From: Prorocentrum cordatum
Lineage: Eukaryota > Sar > Dinophyceae > Prorocentrales > Prorocentraceae
Direction: 5' to 3'
Assembly (NCBI GenBank): GCA_963575745.1
Contig: CAUYUJ010017641.1
Coordinates: forward strand, 1 to 64,000
DNA length: 64,000 bases
Part shown: piece by piece, positions 18,868-30,255 of the stretch
How the letters are laid out: the number at the start of each line of letters is the position of its first letter
Numbering within the stretch: position 1 is the stretch's first letter
Notes under the pieces: generated by a model
Seen by the model: the letters and a program-made list of their open reading frames with translations, nothing else
Database searches by the model: none
Told to the model about the DNA's origin: nothing
Translations under genes and position numbers: made by a program

Positions 18868-21104
18868 TTGATGGTGATGAGGGTGATGAGGATGACGATG
18901 ATGATGATGCTGATGATGAGGATGATAATGCTAATGATGATGATGATTATGATGATGATGACGATGATGATGATGGTGATGATGACGGTGGTGATGGTGA
19001 TGATGATGATGGTGATGATGACGATGATGATGAGAATGATGCAGATGACGGCGATGTTGGTGATGGTGTTGGTGATGATGCTGATGGTGAAGATGAGGAT
19101 GATGAGGATGAGGATGAGGATGCGGATAGGGAAGAAGGAGGAGAGGAGGATGAGGATGCGGATACGGCTACTAGCGAGAAGGAGGATGAGACGGATGCGG
19201 AGGAGGAGGAGGAGAGGGATGTTACGGAGGGAGCAACACGACGATGGTAACGAGGATGCGTCGGGATAATGGCGAGGATGAGGAGGATAACCCCGACGTC
19301 ACATAGGGGAGGGAGGAGGAGGAGGAGGAGGAGGAGGAGGAGGAGGAGGAGACGGATGAGGAGGAGGAGTTTGTCACTCGATGTCGACAGTCCAACGTTC
19401 GCAGTGGGTAGCCCACATATCGCATCACAGTGGGAATGGGGAGGGGGATGATGATGATGATGATGAGGAGGAGGAGGAGGAGGAGGAAGAGTATGAGTTT
19501 GTCACCCGATGTCCGCTCGTCGCTTCCCAGGTGCATGTGCTCATCCAGAATTGCCCCCAGCTCGAGTGCAGGTTCCTCGACATGAAGGAGGCCATGCAAA
19601 TCGTGCTGGACAGGCGCGGATGGAGGGCGATGGATACGAGGGCGAGGGTGAACGTTCGAGCAGTGGGAGGGTAGGAGGATGAGGGCTTGGAGGGCCGCGA
19701 GGATGACTAGGAGCATGGCTAGAAGGAAGGCTAGGAAGAGGGCTGGGAGGAGGAGGAGGATGAGGAGGAGGAGGAGGAGGAGGGGTGATAATGTCAAGGA
19801 GGAGGAGGAGGAGGAGGAGGAGGAGGAGCAGAGAGGATGCGGATCAGGAGGGCCCTACAGGAGAGAGAGGACTGCGGATCAGGAGAGAGGGCGAGGATGG
19901 GGGGAGTCTGCAAGACGACCCTCGCCGTCCCGCCATCCTGATCCGCATCCTCTCCTCCTCCGCAGTATCCTTCTCATCCTCCTCCTCCTCCTCCTCCTCC
20001 TTGTCATTATCATCCCCATCCCTCCTCTTCCTCCACCTCGTCCTCCTCCTCCTCCTTGTCCGTCGCGCCCTCCTCCTCATCCTCCCCCTCCCCTCCCTCA
20101 TGTTCCCCTCGTCCACCCTTCGCCGCCTGCCCCCCCCCCCCCCTCACTCTTAAAGCCACCCTCCTCACCGATCACCTCCCGACGCTACGCCGCCCCCCTC
20201 CCCGAGGCATCCGGGCGCCCACAAAGAGCGGTCTGGCGTCTTGACCGCCGACAGGGCTGCCTCCATGGCCTCCAAGGCCAACGTGATCTTGATTCACCTC
20301 CGTCGCCTTCGAGATAGTGCGACGAGACGCCGACAGGCCCTTCGGCGATGATGACGGGGGACGGGCTGGAGGGAGTCATGAGGGATACGACTATGGGACC
20401 CAGGGGTTCCTCATATCAAAAATCATGTAGGATGTGTCCCCCCATGCCTAAGGTAAACGTAGCTTGGGAGGAGGGGGGAAGTGGGTGGAGGTGAACAGCG
20501 GATGCATGAGGATGACGTCGGGTGACATGATGATGATCACGACGGGGTGAGAGCGAGAGAGCGACGCATGAGGAGGTGGAGGAGCATAGTGAGGATGAGT
20601 CTGAGGAGACGGCGACGGAGGGGGAGGAGGATAACAAACCATAAACAGCTCCTGAGCTTCCAGGCCTACAGCCAGTGCTCGCGGCTGCAGGCGCTCAAGC
20701 TGGCGGACATCATCTGGTCCCTCGGCGTGGACGAGTCGGCGGATGGCGACGCTGGCGACTCCGACGGGAACCAGCAGCACTGGCGCGGCCAGCAGCACAA
20801 GCACGCCCAGCAGCACTACAAGACGGGCCAGCAGCACCAGTGCGACCAGCAGTACTACAACAAGGGCCAGCAGCACTGGCACGACCACCAGCAGTACTCC
20901 AAGAAGGGCCAGCAGTACTACAAGGAGGGCCAGCAGTACTACGACGAGGACCAGCAGCACTACGACGAGGACCAGCAGTACTACGACGAGGGCCAGAAGT
21001 ACTACGACCATGACCAGCAGCACCACGACCATGAGCAGCACCACGGTCACCAGCAGCGTGCCATCACAGACGACGGCGACTTGAAGGGCGCCCGCCCGCC
21101 CTAG
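18081..21104 (+). CDS. Five-exon gene for a 280-residue protein with a Q/H/Y-rich C-terminal repeat
   Basis: Exons by frame and splice continuity: 18081-18194, 18698-18808, 19531-19625, 20255-20336, 20664-21104 (TAG). They total 843 bases, 281 codons with the stop. The N-terminus reads MSFQPMKFVPYRAPTPDVDV. Residues about 1-145 look globular (for example ANVILIHLRRLRDSATRR). From about residue 165 the protein becomes a run of short units of the form DQQYYDEG, GQQYYKEG and GQQHWHD. It ends HHGHQQRAITDDGDLKGARP plus one residue. Third positions are mostly C or G, which supports a coding exon. The introns are large (503, 722, 629 and 327 bases) and three start with GC. Exon 3 could end one base later without changing the protein. 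I do not recognise the family. The repeat region is low-complexity and resembles prion-like or condensate-forming domains, which is inference only. The relic leader sets the start. Confidence 0.75.
18811..19110. repeat. (GAT)n microsatellite inside intron 2 of the 18081 gene
   Basis: Long GAT/GAC triplet run between exons 2 and 3. Further GGA tracts lie at about 19305-19350 in the same intron and 19740-19830 in the next. Open frames of poly-D and poly-M across it are artefacts. Confidence 0.9.
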
Positions 21105-21645
21105 GGGCACGGGGAGCGAGCGGCAGGGGCAGGGTCTTGAGTGGGGGTGGGACAAATAAGAGATGAGCGTAATGGACATGAGAGGTGGATGGGATGGATG
21201 ATGTAGTGGATGAGATATGTGATTACATAGGCATATGAAAGTTCATGACGAGGAGGCTACGGGTAGGACTACGGGTAGGACTACGAAACAGAGGCGGGTA
21301 CTCAGCACAGCCGAACTTGACACTGGGGAGGAACAGGATGGGGAAGATACGGGGCGGGGGGAACAGGTGGAGGACGGATGAAGGGGGGAGCGGACATATG
21401 TGGAGAGAGGACGGGGGGGTTGAGGAGTTGGGGGAGTTGGAGGAGTTGGATGATGCATAGTGGACGGGGGAATTGGATGACTATGCATCCTCACATCCAA
21501 CTCCTCCAACTCCCCGAACTCCTCCAACTCCTCAACCTCCTTACCCTCCTCCACTCCGCCCTCCCACACGACCTCACCATGCAGCGCCCCCTCATCGCCC
21601 TCCTCCAGCAGCCACCCGTCGACTCATCAACATCATATGTATGTT
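21105..21645. other. Intergenic
   Basis: No gene. An imperfect inverted repeat at about 21415-21540 is built on GAGGAGTTGGGGGAGTTGG and CCAACTCCTCCAACTCC. Confidence 0.5.
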
Positions 21646-21665
21646 TCCGCAGCCATTTTGGCAAG
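21646..21665 (+). other. Relic dinoflagellate spliced-leader sequence
   Basis: TCCGCAGCCATTTTGGCAAG matches the end of the dinoflagellate leader (TCCGTAGCCATTTTGGCTCAAG) except for one substitution and a two-base deletion. It lies 44 bases before the ATG at 21709, in the same orientation. Confidence 0.85.
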
Positions 21666-21708
21666 CAGTTTCAGCGGGGCCCTGTCCGTGCATTTCGAGG
21701 CGGCGCCA

Positions 21709-23402
21709 TGGACGCCTCGGCCATGACGAGGGCTCTGAAGGAGTCGTTCGTGGCGTCGCGGTGGGCGGAGATCCAACGCTCCCCGAACGCGCCGTTGTTT
21801 GGAATGTTCTCGAACTTCATGCCCCTCCTCAGCTTAGTCCACCACGAGCATGGGCATCCGCAGGAGCGGACGTTCCACGCTCTTCAATTCTTCGGCAGCA
21901 ACAACGGCGCGCACCGCGTGAGTCACGCGCTGCACGACCTCGGGCTCAACGGCTTCTCGTACGACGGGTTCTCGCCGACCACCAGGGTGCGCGAGCGCGA
22001 GGGCATGCGCATGGCGCTCTCGTGGGCCATGCGCCTCCGCCAGCGCGGCACGGTGTGGCTGACCATGCAGCCCGACACGTGGACGCACGTTGGCCGCCCT
22101 GGGACAGGGCGCCACGGCATGTGCCCTGCTGGCAACGTGGCGAAGGCCCATGTCAAGGCAGCTAACCAGGTGGCCGATCACACGATTGTCATTGCATTGG
22201 TGTGTTGGCTGCGGGGGGCGGAGGTGTGCCTCTCGTGCAAGCCTGGCACGCTCTTGTGGCAGTACGGCCCCATCAAGGACTTCGCGCACGTGGTGGCGAC
22301 CATCAAGTTCACCGCGTTCAGCACCGACGACGACGACGATCGGCTCCGCAGGCCCGTGGAGTGCGCCGCCAGCCACCACTTCTTCGTGCGCCTGCTGAAG
22401 GATGCGGCCTTCGCCGCAGATCCCTCTCATCCTCATCCTCATCGTCCTGGTCCCCCCTCACCTTTCGTCAGTCCCATCCTCCTCCTCCTCGTCCTCCTCA
22501 TCATCCTCCTCTCCTCATCTTCCTCCTCCTCCTCTGTTCCGCCTCCTCCTCCTCTCATCTTCCTCCTCCTCCGTATCACTCCCCCCTTGTCCTCGCAATC
22601 ATCGCCCCCACACCCCCCCATCCTCGTTTCCATCCTCGTGACGAAGAGGACCCCCGTGACCCTCCGTGCAGCGCCAGCGTCGGGTTCGACCACTCGTTGT
22701 TCTCGGATGGTTTCATCGCAAAGTTTGCCGAGGTCGTGCTGCAAATCTTCCAGCAGAAACTCCCTCGCACGCTGGATGGGTTTTTCGAGCGCCGTGGGGT
22801 CCGCCGTGCCTTCAGGACATGGGGCGCCCTTGGGAAACGCGAAGTGCCTCGATGGGGGGCACCAAGCTGAGGGCCACACCGATACCACCACCATAACATC
22901 AACATAGCCATCACCATCATATGCAATTACGTCGAGCTGCACCGTAATGCACGTATGTATTGTCGCACCATCGCCGTCGCCGTTTGTGACCAATGCCTGG
23001 TGCCCTCACCGAAGCACGTCTCGTATCCACGGGCCCCCCCCCCGTAGGAGTGACGACGCGAGCTCGACGCCATCCGCTCCGACCGAGGTAGAATGCGACT
23101 CGGAATCGACGGCCGCCCCCCCGAGCCGCATGGGCGGTTCGACTGGCGTCGGCACTGGTTCGGATACCTCGACTCCAACTCCGAAGCGCATCAGGCTCAG
23201 CAAGAAGACCACAGACCCGAACTACAGCCCGATGGTGCCCCGTAGGATCCTCGAGAGCCCATCGTCGCCGCCTTCGCCTCAAGCTGCTGGCGGCACGCCT
23301 CCCATTGGCCTGTCTCGCAGCGACACTAGCTCGAGCGTTCTAGGTGATGAAATCGTTGATGCTGAGCTTGCGGAGATGGCGCAGTGGCTCGTGTTTGCCT
23401 AA
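21709..23402 (+). CDS. Three-exon gene, dinoflagellate conserved protein of unknown function
   Basis: Exon 1 starts at 21709 (MDASAMTRALKESFVASRW) and remains open to about 22415. Exon 2 (about 22672-22815) encodes SVGFDHSLFSDGFIAKFAEV and so on. Exon 3 (about 23048-23402, TAA) gives a Ser/Thr/Pro-rich tail with KRIRLSKKT, a possible nuclear localisation signal. The first intron's 5' end is uncertain. The second fits a GA-AG intron after TTCAG. Exon 1 contains TMQPDTWTHVGRPGTGRHG, then a P-x-GN element, a KAANQ segment and GTLLWQYGPI. That order resembles an expanded family of dinoflagellate predicted proteins with a W-x-PC-x-TW...GR...GN...AN...QP...LW core. I know no assigned function. A Rossmann-type methyltransferase fold is possible but unproven. 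Confidence 0.65.
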
Positions 23403-24465
23403 AGTAGGACATCCCGATTGCTCGTGCTCGCGCTTGGCTACAGTGATGCATCGCGAGTGTTATGTGGCTCGCGCTCGGCTGGATCGAGCCGCTCGTAGGG
23501 CATGACGGTTGCTGCGTGGCCCGCCCGCGCCCAGACATCACGATCCCACGTGCTCGGAGTGGGTTGGGGAAGGAGGAAGAGGATGATGCGGGACACGCAG
23601 TGGGAGTTGTCTCGCTAGATGCAACCAGTTTCAGCTGAATATTCGATGGTGTAATTTTCAAGCTGGTGAGTGCCATCGTGAGTTCTAGAATAATATTGTC
23701 GCCGTGCTCTGTGCTTGTGTTCCGATGGGGACACCGTGTGTGATATGCGATTATCTGTGGGTGCATAGTCACGGTGGTCGGAGCCGTGCGACGAGCTCAC
23801 TAGCTGCGAACAGTTGTTTCGATGCAACGCGGGAGTTGTTGCTGATCTCCGTTTGGCGATACAAAAAAGGTAGGGTTCGTTCATGTGGGTGAGCAGCGTG
23901 AGCAGGGACACTACTGGAGTGTAGGGCAATGTGTAGTATGGATGTGTAAAGCATAGGGCAACTATATAAATACTGGGTCAATGGACGGACGAGCGAGCGG
24001 GGCATACGTATGGGGAAAGCAGCGGGATGGATCGCTCCACGCTCGATCGTTCCATCACGTTCCTGTGTCATCATAATCATCCTTATCCTGCACCGCCCGT
24101 CCCTCCTCGTGTCCCTGCCTCGCCCTTCCTCATACAATCCCGTCCCGCCATAACCACATCTATGCATGTCCCGACCATCCCTGCGCATACTATCCCTGCG
24201 CGCCCCACCCCCTCCCTGCGCGACAGATCCCTCACGTCCCCGATCACTTGTACCATTCATGTCCGTCGCGTATCCGTATTCCCTGCACGTTGCAGTTCCG
24301 TCCCATACCCACCCCGTGCACGCCAAAAACCCCTTCGCAATGTATCATTGTGCGCTCACACACACCCCCTCACGTCACAGACCATCTCCGTCCCTGTGAA
24401 CCCTAATCGCACATGCTCGCCCCGATACTCTGTCTCGTGATGCTCCCCCGATTGGCCATTTACCC
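23403..24465. other. Intergenic
   Basis: Lower GC than the flanking exons, and no supportable gene. Around 24160-24240 TCCCTGCGC recurs three to four times. GATTGGCCATTTACCCATG at 24452-24468 loosely resembles a decayed spliced leader but is too poor a match to call. Confidence 0.45.
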
Positions 24466-25372
24466 ATGCCCGCGCCACGGCAGGAGCTCGGCATCTGGCT
24501 GAAGGGCGACGGTGGCAGCGAGAGCGACGACGAGCAGGCCATCCTCGCGCAGGCCATGACGGCCGACACCATCCCTGGGCGCAAGGAGTGGCTCAAGGCC
24601 ACGCCCCGCATAACATTGGCGAGGGTCATGGTGGTGATTAGTATAATGGTGATGATGACGGTATTGCGGTTGGTGATGCGTATGCTTATGTTGGTTATGT
24701 AATGATCGTGGTGAAGATTATGGTGGCGATGAGATGGTGATGACTATGCCAACTGATCATGGGTGTATGAGACTGGTGGATAATATATGGTAGTGATGGA
24801 CGGGAATAGCTGTGATGAGGGTGATATAGATCGGATGTGATATGCTGACAGACGTCGACAGGGACGAGGATGGTTAGGCATGGAGGTGGTTAAGGTGACA
24901 GGAGGAGGATGAGGATGATGATGATGAGGAGGATGTTGGCGATCATGATCAGATCCCGAAACCGAAGGCCGAGCGCAAGGAGGGCAAGGCCAAGACCAAG
25001 GCGATCAAGAAGCATAACACCAAGGCCCAGAAGGCGGCTGTGCAACCAAAGGCAAAACGTGCAGCTGCCAAGAAGGCTTCTGGTGAGCCTGCGGTCAAAA
25101 GCAATGTCAAGAAGGCTTCTGGTGAGCCTGGGGCAAAGGGGCCACGCAGTGTCCCACGCGCTACCCTGGGTCCCCTGACAGCTGTATATGCTACGGCAAA
25201 GTCGTACATTCTTTATCTTGGCGACGATAACAAGCGTCACCTGTATGTTGAGATTCGTGCTTGCCAAACGGCAAAGCACGCAGATGTGTGTGCAACTATG
25301 ATGCAGCGCTGCTCTAAGAAGAATCTCAGCAAGGCAGATGCCATTGCACTCCGAGCGAAGTTGATCAAGTAG
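24466..25372 (+). CDS. Two-exon gene for a 183-residue basic protein
   Basis: Exon 1 (24466 to about 24597) encodes MPAPRQELGIWLKGDGGSES ... GRKEWLK. Exon 2 (24953-25372, TAG) encodes IPKPKAERKEGKAKTKAIKK at its start. The intron fits GC-AG with both exons in phase 0, and contains GGTGATGATG repeats. Exon 2 has a Lys/Ala-rich first half with a repeated KKASGEP unit. This is followed by a compact C-terminal segment (YATAKSYILYLGDDNKRHLY ... MMQRCSKKNLSKADAIALRA) that looks folded. The basic first half suggests nucleic-acid binding or nuclear location (inference). I do not recognise the family. Exon 1 could run a few codons further (KATPR) if a different donor is used. Confidence 0.6.
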
Positions 25373-26122
25373 CTCGGTCATTTCATTATTCTGCTGATGT
25401 TTTCAATCAGTGTAGGGGCTCGGGTACGCGCGTGGTCCAGGGGTGGACCTGTGTTGGCGCGACAGATCTTCGTGTGTGGCAGTGTCCTGGCAAGAATCAT
25501 CACACCACCCATCGCCCCCGAATGTTACAATCCGACTGGGGTGGTCGGTGTCGTGTCCGATAGGTTGAGATGATGGTTAGCGTGTTGGCGATCAAAATTA
25601 GCGACGTTGACCATGATGAGTGGATGAGGGGGATGGTGGTGAAGATCGGGAGCGACATGCATGGGGTGTGGCTATGATTGAAATATGCGTGAGGGTTGAC
25701 GATGATACGGGTGATGGTTGGGGGTGGGGTGGCAAAAAGCCACGGCACGCGCGCACATGTTCACGGACCGTCAATATATCACATGATTAAACATATCACG
25801 CATACGTACACATGGTGCATTACGCGTACATGACCGCACAGCTTACATACACAATCACCTACGTGGATTACGTTACCTTATGGATGTGATGTAATATAGT
25901 TACAAACGTGTACATGTGATCGGCGCAACATACACACGTAGCGTATATAACAGATTGAGTCGGTGCGGTGTGTTGATATGATTATGGTTGTGTTGATATA
26001 TCAATTGAATGATGGCGACTACTACCCATATATATATATACATGTATAAATTGAGCACCGAATGGTAGATATAACATACTAAATACATAGATTACAACAC
26101 TGACCAACCATCTGACATCTCA
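25373..26122. other. Intergenic, AT-rich
   Basis: Noticeably AT-rich with CATATACA/TACGTACA words, in contrast to the GC-rich exons on both sides. No gene. Confidence 0.5.
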
Positions 26123-26297
26123 CGATATTCTCACGTGGGGCTCACGTGAGATCTGTAATCTCACGTGAGTCTCACGTGAGTCTCACGTGAGACGAAAACG
26201 TCTCACGTGAGATGGTTTCGGTCTCACGTGAGACTCACGTGAGACTCACGTGGGATGCCGATCTCACGTGCGACCCACGTGAGATTATCGTGAGATT
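26123..26297. promoter_or_regulatory. Array of eleven CACGTG palindromes (TCTCACGTGAGA units)
   Basis: Within 175 bases CACGTG occurs eleven times, mostly as TCTCACGTGAGA or GACTCACGTGAG, ending with a degenerate ATCGTGAGAT. The left part is arranged as GAGTCTCACGTGAGTCTC and the right part as GACTCACGTGAGACTCACG, so the block is also a large inverted repeat about a centre near 26205. It lies about 470 bases upstream of the ATG at 26763. CACGTG is the core of E-box/G-box sites in other eukaryotes. A regulatory role here is inference. Confidence 0.6.
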
Positions 26298-26762
26298 TAA
26301 CGGTTTCACCTTATTATTCGTATGCCGAACATATTACACCACAAATGACTTCAAATAATTGTAATAAACAACAAAATCACATATGTGGTTTGAAATATCA
26401 TATCGTGTGTCAGGTCATGTGTCGCATGTACTGTTTTGAATTATGGTGTGGCAGCTATGTCATATGTATCACTGGCACATCTAACAGCACCAGTACCATG
26501 ATGTAGTGCGGTATTCGCATGTTGTAAATGTGTTCACATGTGCCATGTACATTAAAGTCGCCACGTGCACCACATTACAGTATTGTGCCTGCATCACCCC
26601 AATCAGGTTATCGACGCAAACATTGTGAGTATGTGTCGCAGCTGGCGAACATGTATTCGGGACTGTGTTCGCATGACGCGTCTTGTCTGCAGCCTCTGCG
26701 AGCGGCTCAGATCACCCCGCGTCTGGCATCCATGGGCGCCAGGTGCTCGACCCGACAGGAGC
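26298..26762. other. Upstream region of the 26763 gene
   Basis: AT-rich to about 26600, then GC-rich. It may hold a 5' untranslated exon but I cannot define one. Confidence 0.4.
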
Positions 26763-27949
26763 ATGCCGCCAAAAGCGATGAAGGGCCCCAAGGCCCAGAA
26801 GGCTGCCGCACCAGGGAAGCACGTCAAGGGGGTGAAGAAAACTGCGCTGAAGGCATCGAAGGACCTTGGTTGTGAACGGCCCTAACGTAAATTAATTGAC
26901 CAGCTGTGACACATACACACATGTTGCAGTCAGCTCTAGGACACTTCTGCGCTGAAGCGCCCTGCAGCTGCTGGCATTGGCGATACGACTGCGATCGTCC
27001 CGTACAGCCAGAAGCTCGCCGCGCTGACGACCCGCGCGGGGGGCCTCGACCTGGACGGCAAAGTGGAGTTGTTCAGGACATCGGTTGATATATACATGTA
27101 TATGTATAATTACATCGACATATCATTACACGCATGTCTTTAGCTCGACCCATCCAGCCCTGTTCCACGTCGCAGGCTCTTGAATTCCCATTGCAGATCA
27201 ACATACCCCCGCTACCAGGAAGGAGTGCGACCCCGAGGATCTCCGCCAGCTCAAGGCGGTCTTCTCGGCAGACGAGCTGCGCAAGCTCTACGGGCGCTTC
27301 CGCACTGCTCGCAAGCACAACACTGATGCTGACGAGCACTACGACAAGGTGATTTGAGTGTTATAACTTACTATAACTTAGACGCCCATATACATGATCA
27401 TGTCATACCACACGTACATCACATCGTGCGCATACGTATACACATACAAACGCACGCGTCTGCGCATGCGCACATACACGCAATGGCATGTCTCTGTACG
27501 ACAACGTGGCATTTCAGAACCCCCCGCTGTTACACATGTCGGTGTTCACGCATAGTCCCAGGTGACGTCGGGCAAGGACGGCCCGAAGGGTGGTGGTCGG
27601 AGGTCCGCGGGGATCATGCTGATGGCCTGGATCGTGGACCCGCAGATGGATGATATGTTCTGGGAGGTCGTCCAGACGATCGACTATGCAGAGAGGTGCG
27701 ATTCCAAGAGCTCCTGGGTCACCCAGAAACAGCTGTACGACAAGTACGGCGAGAGCGAAGCAGAAGAGATGATGGACCAGGGCTTGATCCAGGCCGATTC
27801 GGGATCAAACTCTGGTGGGTCATATCACGAGGAGTGGTCGAGCGAATGATGATACATGTGATCGGATGATGATGGTGACGGAGGGGGGCGATGGGGGATA
27901 TCGATGAGGCCTGTGATATGACATGGACGGGTAGCAAACTGAGGAGGAC

Positions 27950-27994
<45 letters not shown>

Positions 27995-30255
27995 CGGCAG
28001 GGGTCGAGGATGAGGATGGTCCGATGATGGTGTGGACTGATGTGGTGTACGAATGAAGACTATGAGCTGAGGGGATGGGCTGTGGATAGGAGGAGCAGGA
28101 TGGCGCGAATGTGAAACACCGCTCGCAGGTCAGGGAGAACCCGAAGAACAAGCGCCGCAAGCAGTACCTTGACACGACCGACAGCTTCGCCCGCTCCATC
28201 ACGCGCTCCAAGAAGACGACGGCACGTCTCTGGACGATGAAATGAGTTGAGGATCAGATATGGAGGATCTGGATGGCACTGTGGAGACGTTTGTTTTTTT
28301 CGATGTGATATTTGCCAGCTCAAGCCACTCAGGCCCTCATCCTGCTCTGCCCTGCACCTAGGTTTTGGGCTGGGCAGGATGTCGGCGCGACTGGCTTGAT
28401 CGGGGGCACGGCAGGTATTCTTTACAAACCGTCTCCGAAGGCAACTGGCAAGAAGGGTATCTCTGGTGACGACTACTCGCGCCTCTCCGACTCGATGAAC
28501 AGGGTCGCGCTGAACAACTGTCTCGAGAAGGGTTCTCGATTTGGGAATCACCAACCGACCATCTCATCGCGATCCATCATCTGTCCTCCTCCTCCTCACC
28601 CACCTCATCTAGCCAACAATCCTCACCTTCTTCGTCAACCCTCAGTCTCCTCATCTTCCTTATCCTCATCCGCACCCCCCTCCTCCTCATTGCCCATTCC
28701 TCCCATCCGTCCTCCGCCGCCCTCGCCTCCCGAATTGTCGCGTCCCCTACCTTGGTATCGCGCCACCTCTCCATTTCGTGCATCCCCTCGCAACCGCATG
28801 CTATTATTCCCCCTTCCCCCTCACCTCCTCGTCTGCCCCCGTGTCGCCCCTTCTCGCTTGCCTGCGTGACATCTCCCCTCCTCTCTCGCGGTGGACCACC
28901 GTTGCATTGTACCCCCCGCTCCGCCCCCGCCCGTCCCAACCGAGGCTCGTTCCGCACGATGGGCCTCGACGGGATGGACGGCGAGAACAACTCGGGCGAG
29001 GAGTTCGGCGGCGACAAGGGCGGCGGTCGCCCACGCGGCCGCGGCAGCGGCCGCGGGCAGGGCCGCGGCGCTGGCCGCGGGGCTGGTCGCGACAGCGCGG
29101 GCAGCAGCGGCATGACGATGATGCAGGCCAGCTGTTTGATTGTTGGCGATGGTATGGGCAGCAGCAGCACGACGATGACATCCCCCCTCCTACAAGACCA
29201 GTTCATCGTTTCTACTCGCCCCTGGCTGTACCCCAGTCCTACACATGCCCACCCGCGCACTGCTCGCACGCGCACACCTCCACGTGGCACGCACACGAGC
29301 TCACATTCGCACATTGAACGTACGCACACACACACACACACCACATACCTTTCTGCGGAACGCAGTCACAATGTAGATGCACAGCCTTGTGTGTGAATAT
29401 GTTGGCGTGTATTCCCTGGTGCCCACATCTAGTTGCATGGGTAAGGTCTACAACTTGCTTGCCACGCCCACTGAGATTTCGCTCGCCCCTCCCGTTTGGG
29501 TGGCCAGTTTCCCGCGTCGAGCATCGGTTACGAGAGCGCGGGTTTGGTGTGGTCGTTTGAAATATGGCCGCCAGTCCGTGCACGACTTGGTCTCGGTGGA
29601 GAAGTCCGACTTGACGAACACGGACCGCTGCGTCGCGAAGCTCAACGCGTTCATCCACGTCGGCACCTTGGTGGCGGGCGCCCTGGTCAGGGCTATCATG
29701 GGCATGAACAAGGACGGGAAGGACACTTGCGTTTTTTTTTTGTGTCGCAGTCGATCTGGTTCACTCGATGTCGATAGGCCCGTGGGATCGGTAGGTGTTC
29801 ACTTCTGATATCTGGTGTGTCTCTCTGCCCTCTGCTCCGAGCTCTCAGCATCGGGATGTATATATGATATCTGGCCTGCCCCCCGAGCATTGCACACGTG
29901 TCTCGACGCCGTGGTCGATCGTGCCCACCGCAGGCCAATTTCGTGGAATTCAATACATGTCCGAGCCCTGGGTCTCAGGACTAGATTCGATCTGGTGTTT
30001 CAGTTGCGTCCTGATGTGCAGCGTGGGCGTCGGGGCTCCATTTGGAATTTCGTCGCTCAGTGTCGCATTTGTTTAAAACCATCTCTCCAGAACACCACCG
30101 CCGCGAAGAAGGCCGCTGACAAGCTCCAGACCGACACCATCAAGGTGAACGGCCTCCTCATGGACCCCGCCCCGAGCCTACCGTCGCTCCAGAGGGCGTG
30201 CATGGACTTCAAGCGGAACTTCCAGAACGTGGTCGGGCTGGACATCTTGCACTAG
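26763..30255 (+). CDS. Nine-exon gene for a 443-residue protein with MPPKAMK start and GRG repeats
   Basis: Exons: 26763-26852, 26958-27076, 27219-27348, 27562-27818, 28134-28221, 28378-28531, 28945-29126, 29575-29721, 30091-30255 (TAG). The sum is 1332 bases, exactly 444 codons, and every junction keeps frame. The start MPPKAMKGPKAQKAAAPGKH is Lys/Ala-rich. Exon 3 has CDPEDLRQLKAVFSADELRK. Exon 4 has SSWVTQKQLYDKYGESEAEE, which resembles a W-V-x-K-K...YG...E element in dinoflagellate predicted proteins. Exon 5 is basic (ENPKNKRRKQYLDTT). Exon 7 carries a glycine/arginine block (GRGSGRGQGRGAGRGAGR) of RNA-binding type. Exon 9 ends ACMDFKRNFQNVVGLDILH. Introns start GC, GA or GT. The end of exon 4 is the least certain junction. 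Molecular function is unknown, and an RNA-associated nuclear role is inference from composition. Confidence 0.75.
27956..27995. repeat. (GAT)n microsatellite in intron 4 of the 26763 gene
   Basis: About 13 uninterrupted GAT/ATG triplets between exons 4 and 5. Confidence 0.9.

Noticed and set aside
24450-24468. Spliced-leader relic before the 24466 gene
   Set aside because: GATTGGCCATTTACCCATG shares only a short GCCATTT core with the leader. Too weak to call.
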